A stretch of 64,000 bases of DNA from Agrostemma githago (lineage: Eukaryota; Streptophyta; Magnoliopsida; Caryophyllales; Caryophyllaceae), in the NCBI GenBank assembly GCA_958450325.1, contig OY288250.1:46102683-46166682 (forward strand), written 5' to 3'. Shown here in pieces: positions 51,098-63,505 of this stretch. Position numbers and translations under genes: made by a program. Position 1 is the stretch's first letter. Every line of letters begins with the position of its first letter. The notes beneath the pieces were generated by a model. The model made no database searches and was not told the DNA's origin. It saw only the letters and a list, made by a program, of their open reading frames with translations.

Positions 51098-53854
51098 TTA
51101 CAGGACTGATCCTAGCACCGGACTCACTAGACTCAATCTCAGACTCTGACTCGGACTCAGACTCAGATTCTGGCATTTCTCCTTCTCCTGTGATAAGCTT
51201 GAAAGTCCTTCCTTGACTGTCAGTCCACTTGACAGTCTTTCTCCAGGCTCTCTTACCTGTCCCGGATCTAACTTCGAGATCAGTTTGGATGGATCGAATG
51301 TGCGGCTGCGAAGAATGAGGCTAACTAGCTCCTCCTTCGGTGTTGGGGTCGCGAGCTCCTCCCCGAAAAGTAACCCCAGCGCGGGTTCAGCATTCTTAGC
51401 ATCTTCGGACTGGACAAGGGCGAAGATGTCGTCGGGTATGTAGTTGCAGACTTGGGCCAAGTGGGTCCCAGGGCGTGTGGTTGGAGGCCGATATAGGCCC
51501 GTTTGGACGGACTCGAACACCGGTGTGACGAAGATGACTTTACCGGTTCCAGTTTGGCCCATATTCTCCGGGGTCAGGGTGTAGCCCAGACCGGTTTGAA
51601 CTATCCCGTTGTCGAGGACTTCAAGGATTTTTCCTGCAGGGAGATCGGGCCTTGACGTGACCCCTGGTAAGAAGCCCAGATTTTGTAACATCCGGTCCAT
51701 GCTAACAGTAAAGTAGGGTCGGAAAAGGTATTCTTCTTCGATGGCCCCTATGAAGTCGAACCCCCAAAGATCGGTGCGGCCCGAGGTGTTGCAGTTGGCC
51801 ACAGTCATAGGCGTGGCTTCTAGAGTGATGACGGTATCGTGCAAAGGTAGCTTGATCTTCCGATGCAGGGTAGAGGACACAGCCCTGGTCGAGTGGATCC
51901 AGGGTCTTCCTAAAAGAAGGTTAAAGGAAGAGGTTACGTCAATCACTTGAAACTCCAGCTCTTTCTCTATCGGGCCTGTTATGATAGTAAGTTTTACGGC
52001 CCCGGCTACGGACTTTGGACTCCCGTCGAAAGCCTGGATAGTTTGGGTTGTAGGAATGTAGTCGGCCTCGGTGACACCGAGGGCTTTGGCGGTCTTTAAG
52101 GGAAGGACGTTGACTGCAGACCCGTCGTCAATAAGGGTCATGGGCAGATATTTTCCACGGTAGATTACCGTGATGTAGAGAGCCATGTTGTGGGCTGGCC
52201 CAAATGATGGCAGATCAGCATTGGAGAAGGTGATAAGCGGGCCTTCTTCTTTTGCTTTCCCCTTTAGGTGGGGCAGAACCGTGGCTACCATTTCAGCTGG
52301 AGTAGCCATAGAATCGATCTTGACTTGATCGAGGGCCTTAGTGAGTGCCTCTCGATGTTCTTGAGAGCTAAATAGGAGTTGCCATATAGAGAGGTCAACT
52401 CGGGTCTTGCTCAGCTGCTTTACCAGAGCCTTTTCAGTAGTTGGCGGCTCCTCCGGGACAATCTCCGTTTTGGACGACGGTTCGGTGGTGATGAGGGCTT
52501 CACTGCTGGTTAAGGCTTTGGACTTAACCTTCTGGATCTCCTCAGATGTGATAGGGACTGCTTCTCCCTTAGTGAGATAAACGTCGTCTTCATCATCACA
52601 CCAGATCCCGTTGATTTGTGGGGTAAACGGGGAAATGAGGTGTGAGCAGTCTATAACCTCTCCGGGGAAGATAGCGTGGGTGGTCAACGGGTTGTCCTTG
52701 TTGTTGGGCTTACCTCCGGGTAAAGGGATTTTCCCGCTTTCGATGAGATCCTGGATAAGATGCTTCAGTTTCCAGCATTTCTCGGTATCGTGTCCCTTAC
52801 CCTGATGGTATTTGCAGTAGGCCTGAGCATCATAGAATTTGGAGCGACGCTCAGCTGGAGGATCGGGTGTTGGGCCTATCGGGGCGATGAGGCCTTTTGA
52901 TGAAAGCCTTTGTAAGGCATTCGCATAGGTAGTACCTATGTCGGTGAATACTCGGGGTGGCGTATTCTTCTTGGACGGGTTATCAAGTAGATTTACCTCG
53001 TCAAAAATGCTACGAGTGGCAGCGGTGGATGCGGGCTTGCTTGTTGATGAGCTGGCCCCTTGGTATCCTTTGGTGGAGGCCTTAGTGAGGCTTTCCATCC
53101 TTAAATCATCCTCGATTCTCGTTCCCATTTCAGTTAGGACCGCGAAGCTAGGTATGATGGCGTACCGGAGATGGATCCGGTAGGCGGGCAGGAGATTCTT
53201 GACAAAGGCTTCAACTAGTACTTTTTCACTGGGCTTGTCCACCAGTTTGACACTTTCAGCCCTCCAGCGTTGAAGGTACTTTGTAAACCCTTCCTTTGGT
53301 TCCTGGGCCATTACTTCCAGGGTGCGCATGGTGGTTTGGATCTCCGTATTGTCGGCGTAGTTCCGGGCGAATTCCGTTGCTACGTCGTCCCAAGACTTGT
53401 ATTTCTTGGAATCGAGCCTATAGAACCAGGCTCTCGGGTGCTTCTCTAGCGAGAAGGCAAACAGATGCTTGAACATGTCTGACTTGACTCCTTTTAGGGC
53501 CATAAACTCCTTGTAGGCCCGGATATGTAATACCGGGTCTTCTGTTCCGTCAAACATCGGGAGGCCCGTTAAATTGAGATTGGCGGGCAATTGGTCGGTC
53601 AAGGGAGAGTAACTTCGAGCATTCTCCGTATGGATCGAGTTGTGGGTCGACAAATGGACCTGCTCTTGCAGTTTGAGGACTGCGCTAGTCAGTTCGGCTA
53701 ATGGCCCATGAGCTTCATCTCCGTCCTTGGGCTTGTCATGTTCGATGGCGCTAACCCGGGTAACAATGGCGATCTGATCACCCCTAATTTGGTCAAGTTG
53801 CTCTTGGATCTTGGCCAACGAAGTGCTCAGTTGATCGATAGCGTCCTTAGTCAT
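51098..53854 (-). pseudogene. gag: Gag and protease of element C
   Basis: 918 codons from ATG at 53854, 1.05 kb after the PBS. Residues 1-70 contain a predicted coiled coil (LSTSLAKIQEQLDQIRG). The gag core spans about 95-250 (LPMFDGTEDPVLHIRAYKEF, PRAWFYRLD, YLQRWRAESVKL). The zinc knuckle CKYHQGKGHDTEKC is at 347-360. The protease active site at about 575 reads LIDDGSAVNVLP, with DDG instead of the usual DTG/DSG; B has the same DDG, so it is a family trait. A frameshift near 51250 sends the end into a wrong frame; the expected acidic SESE repeat and linker are read at 50991-51176. Gag is otherwise open and well kept. Confidence 0.88.
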
Positions 53855-54902
53855 GGTTCGATTGTGAGGCGGCCTGTCTGTAAGAACACAGTGTAATCAG
53901 AATCGGACCCAGATCGAAAGGTGCATCCCGAGAAAACGACTAGACTCGGAAACGGACTAAACCGACTCCTAGACGGGTGACTCATGAACGGTGGGCTTTC
54001 TTTAGGATTTCGGCATAGTGAGCCTAGTCCCGTTCGAAGAAAGACCTACGTGTGCTAATCCCCAGACTTTGGACTCGATTGTGTAAGTGGGCTTCCCTTT
54101 GTAGGAGTTTGTCCTACATAGGTGGTCCGTGCCTTGACTAATAAGGCGGACTTGGGATGGGGTGGAAACCCGTGATGTAAGATCGACGGAGTTTCGACGC
54201 TATAGACTCTTACTACTTATGACAAGACCCGACACTGCTAAATACGGGAAGTCCTAAGAAGAAGAAGGTTTGAAAAGAGGATTTGAATTTGAAAACCGAG
54301 CAAAATCGGGTTGGACGGCCCAATCTTTTTTGAAAATCGGAATAAAGGTTTATTGGGCCGAGTTTTGAATTTTTGAAAAGGGTTTGGACAGCATACCGGC
54401 TAAAAATAGGCTATTTTGAGTCAAAATCATAAGTCCTAAATTCGGTAGCTTTCCGGGTTTTGAAAAATGGATGGTTTTCGAAAAAAGGTGCAAGTTTTTT
54501 TTTTGAAAACACGGTTTTTTGAAAAAAAAGATGAGACACGGACCAAGTAGCATGTAGTCACGGAAACAGTATAACGACACCATGTATGCTCCTAGTCTAA
54601 GTCTCGGTCGGTCTAATAGGGTCTATACCAACAACGATGGCTTTCTCGTACTGAGGACGGACTCCCTAAGCCGAGTGGGTCTTAGGACATGCCGCAAAAC
54701 CTAAACGAGTTCCACCATCGATGTCTTTAGTGGGTCCAAGTGGGAACGCACCGTCGTATAGTGGGACGTCGGTCACAAGTAACCGGCCCGGGAAAGATTG
54801 GGTTATGCATGGCCCATTGAACTAAAACGTGTACATTACTATTCGAACGATTTCTTTTCGAGTCTCACCCTAGGGATGCCGATGGTAAGTGACTCATCAG
54901 TT
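53855..54902 (-). other. 5' leader of element C
   Basis: About 1.05 kb between PBS and gag ATG with no supported gene. It has long T/A runs near 54480-54530 on the + strand. A packaging signal would be expected here; none can be pointed to. Confidence 0.5.
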
Positions 54903-54922
54903 GATCCCCAGCGGAGTCGCCA
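54903..54922 (-). other. Primer-binding site of element C, tRNA-Arg
   Basis: The + strand reads CCCCAGCGGAGTCGCCA (54906-54922), the 3' end of plant tRNA-Arg(ACG) with CCA, three bases from the LTR start. The tRNA-Arg type is known from Ogre elements. B has lost this region. Confidence 0.85.
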
Positions 54923-54925
54923 AAT

Positions 54926-57205
54926 TGTGGACATGACTTAGGTCCACCCCGACGCGGCCACGCGCGGGTTTGGGGAGGCGAATGAATCTCCATATGAGAT
55001 GGTCAAATTGAAATTTAAATCGAAGTAGGAGTCGCCACCGAATTTTGTGGTTATTCGGAACCGTTCGAGCCCACTCTATGTCGTAGTGGGCCGTATACAA
55101 AATACGGCCCATTTCCGATGTCAGAGTTTATTGGGCTCGTCCCTTTGCATATCTATACCGATGCCGACTGGGCGGTTAATCGTATATTGAATGACTCTCG
55201 TTGCCAATGGATTCGGACATCCGGAAACCATGGTTCTGAGTAAGGGGTGAGGGTACGTGTTGGGAAGTTCACTAAGAACACCCAACCCCGCCCGCACTTA
55301 GCGGCCTTTACTAGGATATCGTTCGTTTTTGGTGTACACGGGTTAGTTCAACGGTTGAATGATATGCAAACATTATTTTCCCTAGAAATGTGAGAGAAAA
55401 ATAAAATGGGTTGCTAAGTCGTTTAATGCATATTAAACTAATAACGTCAAAGTTATTTTAGCATGTGAGTTCGTTTTAGTCTAATAAAACGATAAAAACA
55501 AATAAAAAGCTACAAACACGAGAAAACGAGTTAGTAACGATGAATAAATTGAATAAAAGACATAAATAAATAAGATGCATGATTTTGGAAAATATTTATG
55601 GCACGTGATTGATTAACACGTGTTGATCGAGGTCGAAAAAAGAATTTATTGAAATATGTCGCGAAGGTCGCATTTTAATATAATGTTCGAGAAGAATTAA
55701 AAATAGACAACGAAGAAAACAAAAAAGGGAGGCCGTGAACCGGCTGCCGCGCGGGTCGCCGGACCGGCGCGCGACCCGCGTGGTAGCCTGTCGGATTTTT
55801 TTATTTGTCGAAAAGTCGTTAATTTTTATAAATCGCGTACAAATATAGATTAATTTATGCCCGATTCATATTTTCAATATTCGTTGTATTCGATATTTGA
55901 TTATGAAATCAATATCAAATAGTTAGAATGTTTTTAGAAAAAGTTAAAAAAAGTTAGTTTTTGAACGAAAAGGTGAAAAAAAGAATTTTGAACGAAAAAA
56001 TATGTTAAATTCTCCCCGCATATAAAATCATCGAATTTTGTAAATAAAAAGGTTAATGATTTCATTAGTATTAACGAGAATAAAATTAATTTAGTTCTTG
56101 TAAATACGATACATGATTAGAGAATCGATATCATATTTTCAGAACATTGTAAAAAAGTTTTGTTATCGAAAATAAATAAAAAATATGATGAATGACCCGT
56201 AATAAATATGAGACGACCGACGACCCGTAAAAAATAAAAAAAACGGACGAAAAAAAGGTGAAAAAAACGTGAGATAGGGAAAGAGAAAGGAAAAGAGTCG
56301 GGTTTGATTTACACCCTCAACCTACATGCTTTGTGTTCTCGGAATAAGGCTCGTCGGACGGTAGCTTAGGTTCGGGAGCGTCGAGATGATGTGGATGAGT
56401 TAAGGTGTCGGTTTTTGGAGTGTTTTGATGTGTGTGTGTAGGCGTGGGTTCGGCCGGTTTGGACGGGATTGGTTTCGTCGGATTTTTGGAACTATTTCGG
56501 GATTACGTCGGGATTTTGGACGTCGTTTTTGGCTGCTGAAAATTTGTGATTTTTCCGGTATTTTTCTGTCTTAAAAACCTTATATTTTGTGTTGGACGGG
56601 ATGTCCTATTTATAGGAATCGAGGTGGCCTTGCTTGTGTGACAAGAAACACCGGTTTGGATAGGAAATACGAGAGTTCGTAAGGGAATAAACTTCTCGTT
56701 CCTTAGTGGGAAAGCCAAAAACTCGGCTGGTGGGGGAGGTATCTCGGCTGTTTCAGCCGAGTATCTGAGCTCGGGTGATACTTTGTTTCGGTTTCCGGAT
56801 AGAATTCCTACTTGAGATCGAATTCTATCCTTAAACGGATTTGTTTAATATTATTGAAGGCTGATTTTTGTAGTGATTGAGTCCGAATTGGACGTGTAAT
56901 GACACGGCCAGATCGTGTGACTCGGGAAAAATATCTTTGACCGGGTTTGACTCGGTCGCTAAAAGATGGTTTTACCCCCGGTGTCAGAATCGACCCAAAT
57001 TAGTCTCATTTGACTCGAAGCGACCCACTGGGCCTGGATTTGAGGTCTGTTCTGTGAGATTTGTACTTCTTAATAAGCCTAAACCAAATGTCCATGATTT
57101 CGAGCCCATATCCGAGTCCATTAAAGCACGTTTGCGTCCTATCATCATCGGGTGTTTGGCGGGACCTACTATAGACACCTGGCGGTCAAAATGTGGGTGT
57201 CTACA
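54926..57205 (-). repeat. LTR shared by elements C (5' LTR) and D (3' LTR)
   Basis: 2280 bp, TGTGGACATGACTTAGG … GTCTACA. It is followed on the left by the PBS and leader of C and on the right by the 3' UTR and PMD gene of D, so one LTR lies between two internal regions. TATA box on the minus strand at 56607-56614; GC-rich inverted repeat near 55750-55780. Confidence 0.92.
56607..56614 (-). promoter_or_regulatory. LTR TATA box driving element C
   Basis: Minus strand TATAAATA in the LTR upstream of gag of C. Confidence 0.65.
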
Positions 57206-57851
57206 GAGCCCTCACTCTGACTGAGGCTTGTACAAGGCGAAAGTCAGAGTAGCTACCAGGCCAATCGAGGATTAAGACCTGGCAGACTTCCGATCGGGTC
57301 GTTTAGAGTCCATTAGACTTGCGTGAAGGGCTCGCCAGCCATAGGATAGAAATCATACCTGGATAGATGTTGATAATGGCGCGGGGACTTTATACTAAAA
57401 AAGTCTTGGATTTGTCTGTTCACAGACAATCTCCATCTTGAAATTGCGTGGGAGCTTTTATTAGAAGCTGCGGACGTACCTTTTACTGATGCATCCGATT
57501 TCTCAGGGAAAATGTTGCTTGAATTTTCACTGAGAACTTTGATAATTATCCAGGAGTCTCGGGATACCTGTCTATTTTGCATGCAACATACAGATAAACA
57601 TCGACTCGTGCTGGGGGAAAAAATGATTTTTGGTTGATTTTTTTTGGAAAAAATCGAAAAAAAATTCGAAAATGGCGGAAATTTTTTTGAAAAATTTGGA
57701 AGAAAAGGAATGTTTGGGATGACTTGATTCCTGACCAGATTCTGACACGGATTCCTAAAAAAATCTGGTTAGGCCTGTATGCCTAGGTGAAGTAGGAATA
57801 CTGCAAAATAATCCCTATTCCAGGGGTGACTAGGAGAGGAAATTTCCCTAT

Positions 57852-57859
57852 TATAAATA
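57852..57859 (+). promoter_or_regulatory. TATA box of the PMD gene, element D
   Basis: TATAAATA, 116 bp before the ATG at 57968. Confidence 0.7.
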
Positions 57860-57967
57860 GAGAGTTCTTGCCCTTAATCTTCTCATATTCCAACCTGAAA
57901 TATTTCCTTCTCATCTTAAAAAAAAAAATCCCTTTAGACTTTTTAGATAAAATAAAAACTCTCTGCT

Positions 57968-58634
57968 ATGGGAATCGAACATCTGACCGCGATGCTTCAC
58001 GCGTGGGCCCAAGATTTTCGAGATGGAGATAAGGTCCAGTTAACTCAGATGGGAATTGTAGCTTTGTTCCCGCTCCAGCGACTTAAGGTGGATACCCATT
58101 TTCTAGATGCTTGTTTGACCTTCTGGGATTCTACCCATCATGTTTTTGCCTTTCCCCGGGGAGAAATATGTCCCCTTCCCGAAGAGATTGCTGCTGTAGG
58201 GGGTTGGTGCCCTAATGCTCATCCTGCTATTCCTCCTTTTTACCCTGATCCAAGGAGGAGGCTGAGAGACTTTCTTGGGTTGTCTCATGATGAGACTTCC
58301 CGTATGGTGAAGAGAGGTTCTGTTTCCCTGTTCGGCCTAGCTGATAAATTTATGGATCCAAATGGTCCCAGAATTTCTCCTATCCATAGGCGTAGGGCCT
58401 TTGCCTTCTACATGCTGCATCGATACGCCTTCGAAGGCCGGATGGATGCTGACTCATGTTTAGGCGAGATCAGGCTAATTAGCATAGTGGATCAAATGGA
58501 GGCAGGTTATAGCCCAGCCTGGCTGATAACTGGGGAGATCATCATGGGCCTTGATGCGAGGAGACTTGATCCAGATCGGCAATTAACGGGCGGTATTCGT
58601 CTTCTGCAGGTATTTGACCTCTTCGAAAAATTTT

Positions 58635-58676
<42 letters not shown>

Positions 58677-59601
58677 CCGATTTTTTTTTTTTTTTCGAAA
58701 GTTTTTGACTTTTCGAAAATTTTTGCAGATTTGGTTATCCGAGCGCCTATCAATTATAGAGCCCCCGGCGAGCATATCCAGGTATCGAAGCTGTCAGATA
58801 GGCTCACGGTCTCGACGAATCAGCTCCAATCATCATATAAATCGGAAGTACTGGGATGAGGAGCTAAAATTCCATGGCGGGCCCTTGATTAGGTGGAACG
58901 TGATCTGGTGGTTCCTTTCGAAGATGACGGGCCTAGCTAAAAGAGATAAAGCCCGTTACCTGGTGATTTTGTCCTTGGACTGGACCGTCCATATTTACCC
59001 GGATCGTCTTCTAAGGCAATTTGGTTCATTTCAGCAGATCCCCGAAACTGAAGCAATTATTAGCGTTTCGGTCCAATTGACGGATGCTATGTGTGACACG
59101 TGCTTACAACGCTGGTTTACCCGGGCCATGTGGACTATACCTCGCCCCTGTCAGACCGCTTGGGTTTCTGAATCATATATTAAATGGGCTTCTGAAGAAT
59201 CTAAAGAGGCCCGTGAAGCTTTAAAGACCGATGAGGCTTTTGACTTAGCCCGTAGAGAATCGGTGAAGGATAATAGATGGTTCTTTGAAGAAGAAACTCC
59301 AACTACCTTTGTCGGGCCGGAGTCAGGTTCTAAGTCCAAGACTAAGACTCGAGCTAAAGAGACCGGTGCTAGTGACTTAGAGAGAAGGCTCGGACCTAAG
59401 CTAGCGGTCCGAGACAGGCTTGGGCCGCGGGAAAGGATACCCGAGAGAGCACGGGTCCGGCTAGGACCGACTGAGGTGACCGGGGAATCAAGTTCGAAGA
59501 AACGAGCCCGGGTTAAGGAGATTCCCTTGGTAATTCGGGAGTGTTCCCCTCCACGCCGACGTCGGTGGGCCGAAAAAGAGACTAAGGACAAGGAGAAATA
59601 A
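57968..59601 (+). CDS. Plant mobile domain gene of element D, two exons
   Basis: Exons 57968-58609 and 58729-59601, again 504 residues, differing from C by two residues seen (Ala for Glu in GLDARRLDP, Ala for Thr in EPPASIS). The intron 58610-58728 is 7 bp longer than in C because of a longer T run. Domain, tail and promoter as described for C. Since C and D are a recent duplication, their both being open is one observation, not two. Confidence 0.87.
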
Positions 59602-59695
59602 AAAATGCCTTAGATTTTTTTTTATTATTTAATATTAGTACTATTTACGTGTTGTGTTTTTTTTGGATTTTTTTTGTAATTGAATTTTTTTTTGA

Positions 59696-59701
59696 AATAA
59701 A
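59696..59701 (+). terminator. Polyadenylation signal of the PMD gene, element D
   Basis: AATAAATAAA after the PMD stop, as in C. Confidence 0.55.
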
Positions 59702-59972
59702 TAAAGGAAGTTTATTAGAAACCGTTCCCATTTTTTTCGATTGCAGTGGTTGTGCCCTTTTGAGGGGCTGCCTACGTATCCACAAATAGCGGAATCAAAC
59801 CAAACGTAGTTCAGACTTTAAATTGCAATTTCGAAATACATCAAGACTATTGGTTCAAGATGTTTATAACAGTAGAATAAGTAATTCTAGCTTTTGACTT
59901 GTCTTAAAAAAAGTTTATTTTTGAAAAGACGTTTTTAATAAGCTTTTGCGAATGACATTGAGAGAAACGGGT

Positions 59973-61037
59973 TTAAGGGTAATAACGTTTCAGCTGGTCC
60001 AGGTTAGTTGGGTTGACAAACTCATTCCCGTCCAGATCCGTTAGCATCACCGCTCCACCCGATAGAATCTTCTTTACCAAATAAGGACCGGCCCAGTTAG
60101 GTTTGAACTTTCCCCTTGGGTCTACTGGTAATAAAGCTCGTACGGATTTGAGAACCAGATCTCCCTCTTTGATGTTCCTGGGCCTTACCCTTTTGTTGAA
60201 AGCCCGTTGGATTCTTTTCTGGTAGATCTGTATGTTATTGAGAGCCCGAGATCGTCGTTCGTCTAGCAGTACTAACGAGTCATATCGTGCTCGAACCCAA
60301 TCGGCTTCTGGTACTTGACTTTCGAGTAGGATTCTGAGTGACGGTATCTCCAGCTCGACAGGTTGGACCGCTTCCATCCCGTATGTAAGGTAATACGGTG
60401 TTGCCCCGGTCGCAGTACGAATCGAGGTTCTATATCCCCAAAGGGCAAATGGTATCTTATCGGGCCAGTCCCGATAATTGTCAGCCATCTTTTTGAGTAT
60501 GGTGACAATGGTTTTGTTAGCTGCTTCTACCGCTCCATTGGTTTGGGGTCGGTAGGGTGAAGACGTATGTCTTTGGATCTTGTATTTGGCTAACAAGGCT
60601 GCCGTTTCGGCCTGAAAGTGGGTCCCGTGGTCACTGATGAATTCGTGAGGGATCCCATATCGGCATATTATCTTGTTTTGGATAAATTTGGCAACGTGGC
60701 TGGCGTTAAGAATACGGTAGGATTCCGCTTCGACCCATTTGGTGAAATAGTCGATTGCTACCAAAATGAAACAGTGTCCTCCGGTTCCCGAGGGGTTTAT
60801 CTTTCCGATTATATCGATTCCCCATGTCGAAAATGGCCAGGGTGACGTCATAGTATACAGCAGGGATGGTGGCATGTGCTGTACATTAGCGAAAATCTGG
60901 CAATTATGGCAACGTCTGATATATAGCTGGCAATCGGTTTCCATGCTGTTCCAGTAATATCCAAGTCTCATGATTTTCCGGACTAGCATCTGGGCGTTCA
61001 TGTGAGGACCACACTCGCCGTCATGTACTTCGGCCAT
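59973..61037 (-). pseudogene. pol: Integrase of element D
   Basis: 354 codons, same residues as in C in all catalytic motifs (GIDIIGKI, ISDHGTHFQ, NGAVEAANK). Separated from the RNase H frame by the same TAG. Confidence 0.85.
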
Positions 61038-61082
61038 GACCTTTTCAGCATTACCCTTGTGGACACATAAAAGGAGAGCCCC

Positions 61083-62603
61083 CTATGGTGTCTTCTTGTA
61101 AAGTTGTCCGTCGTCGGTACGGACGAACTGGGTCGCTAACCTACGCAAGGCCTTTTTGGCTCGATTGTCGGTCCCAGGTGGATACTCCCCGGTTGTCAAA
61201 TATGTCTGGATCGCCTTATACCATGGCTCGGGATCGGGTATCTCGATATCCTCCATGTCATGGATATATGCTGGCGCGGATCGTCTTTCGACGCAAATCG
61301 GCATGCTGGTCATATGATCGGGAATATTTAGTAAAGATGCCAGTTTTGAAAGTGCGTCTGCGAACTGATTTTCTTCCCGAGGTAGGTATATGTATTCTAC
61401 CTTTTGGAATTGTTTCTCGAGATCCCTTACTCGTGCCTGGTAGGCCACGAGATTGGCATTTCGGGTTTTCCATTTTTGGAGTGCTTGGTTAATGACCAGT
61501 GATGAGTCGCCGTGTACTCGGAGGTTTGTAACCCCTAAATCGGCGGCGACTTGTAGCCCGTGGATACATGCTTCATACTCAGCGGCGTTATTAGTGACGT
61601 CAAAGTCCAATTTGATAGATACGGGAGTATGTTCCCCTCTTGGCGAGATTAGGAGGATTCCGACCCCAAATCCTCGGAAGTTGGATGCTCCGTCGAAGTA
61701 TAAATCCCATGTCTCGATGTCAGTATGGAAAATATCTTCATCCGGGAAGGACCAAGTGTCGGTGTGTCCTTCTTCGGGTACGGGACTGTCGGCGAGAAAT
61801 TCGGCTACTACTCGGCCCTTGATGGCTTTCAGTGGTACGAACTTTAGATCGAATTCTGCCAACATAAGGGTCCATCTTGATATTCTGCCGTTGAGAATGG
61901 GCTTTTCGAAAAGATATTTGATCGGATCCATCCTTGACAGTACCTGTACCTCATAGCTGAGCATGTAATGTCGGAACTTTTTAGTGGCCCAGACCAGCGC
62001 TAAACACGTCTTTTCGAGCATGGTGTACTTACATTCATACTCTAAAAACTTTTTGCTGATGTAGTATATTGCTCGTTCTTCGGAGTTGACCGTTTGAGCT
62101 AACATGGCCCCCATGGCTGTCTCTGTCGTGGTTAGGTACAACGACAAAGGTAAACCGTGCTGAGGTGGCATCAGGACCGGTGGTGAAGACAAGATTTCTT
62201 TGATTCTGTCAAAGGCCGCTTGACACTTGTCGTCCCATAGTAACCGTTCCCCTATTTTCAGCTTCTTGAAGATCGGTTCACACACCATGGTTAGTTTTGA
62301 AATGAACCTGCTGATGTATTGGACCTTTCCGAGAAAACCTCTTATCTCCTTTTCGGTCTTAGGAGGTTGCATCTCGGTGATGGCCTTGATCTTAGCTGGA
62401 TCGACTTCGATACCGCGTTGGCTGACGATGTGACCCAGTAATTTGCCAGAGGTTACCCCGAAACTGCACTTCTGAGGGTTTAGTCTCATGTTGTATTTGC
62501 GTAATCGGGTGAAAAATCTTCTCAGGGCGGTGATGTGACCGTCCCTGTGCTTGGATTTGACGATCATATCGTCTACGTAAACTTCCACTTCTTTATGCAT
62601 CAT
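61083..62603 (-). pseudogene. pol: RT catalytic part and two RNase H domains of element D
   Basis: 506 codons, as in C; one residue change seen (Val for Ile before HGDSSL). Ends at the same TAG. Confidence 0.87.
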
Positions 62604-62649
62604 GTCATGTAATAAAGTCGTGGCGGTTCGTTGATAGGTGGCCCCGGCA

Positions 62650-63402
62650 TTAATGAGACCAAATGACCGTATAGCAATAAGTACCCCAAGGTGTAATGAA
62701 GGTGGTCTTATCCATATCTTCCTCTGCCATTTTTATTTGATTGTACCCGGCATACCCGTCCATGAATGATAGAAGGGCATGATCAGCTGTGTTGTCCACC
62801 AGTATATCGATGTGTGGCAACGGGAAATCGTCTTTCGGGCTCGCCTTGTTAAGATCCCGAAAGTCCACGCAGACACGCACTTTACCGTCTTTTTTAGGGA
62901 CCGGTACGATGTTTGCAACCCAATCTGGATACTCGGAGACTCGTATGAACCCAGCCTTGAATTGTTTGTCGACTTCCTCCTTGACTTTGAGGGACCATTC
63001 GGGCCTCATGCGTCGGAGTTTTTGCTTAACCGGTTTGAACCCTTCCTTGATCGGTATATGGTGCTCGGCTATTTCGCGGTCTATCCCCGGCATGTCCTTG
63101 TAGGACCATGCGAAGACGTCTTTGAACTCTTGAAGGAGATCAATGAATTGTTGCTTCTCCCCGGGATCTAGAGATAACCCTATCTTAAGCATCTGAGGTT
63201 CTAAGGTTGTTCCCACGTTGATAGATTCGGTTTCTTCGATTACCGGATTGCGGGATTCCCTCTGCTCTAGTTGCTCGATTAAATGTGGAGGTAAGGATAC
63301 CTGTTCGTCGGGTTTCTCAATGTCATTACACAGAAGATTTTGAAAATTTAGGAATTTTTGAAAATGAGACAGGTCGTAAGCAGAACGGTTGTTATTATTC
63401 AT
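62650..63402 (-). pseudogene. pol: RT N-terminal part of element D
   Basis: 250 codons, identical in layout to 50242-50994 including the 5-bp deletion that destroys the MPFG motif. Confidence 0.87.
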
Positions 63403-63505
63403 AAATTGAAAAGAGCTGCCATCTTATCGCTAGTCAGTGGCGGGATAGGCAGGGTGCCCGGGACAGACCCCGAAGCACCAGGAACAGCTAAAGGGAGAGG
63501 GGGAG

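Larger units (their letters stand above)
42523..57205 (-). mobile_element. Element C: young Tat-lineage retrotransposon with antisense PMD gene
   Basis: LTRs 42523-44802 and 54926-57205 flank 10.1 kb. Minus-strand order: 5' LTR, tRNA-Arg PBS, 1-kb leader, gag-protease, RT, RNase H, archaeal-like RNase H, integrase; then the PMD gene on the + strand; then 3' LTR. Gag-pol is complete in domains but has frameshifts near 51250, 50990 and 50235 and a stop at 48677-48679. The right LTR serves also as the left LTR of element D, so C and D are a tandem array. Confidence 0.9.

Noticed and set aside
54903..54922. tRNA-like sequences at 54903-54922, 23401-23417 and 31862-31876 as possible tRNA genes
   Set aside because: Only the 3' 15-20 nt of a tRNA match and CCA is encoded; these are primer-binding sites.
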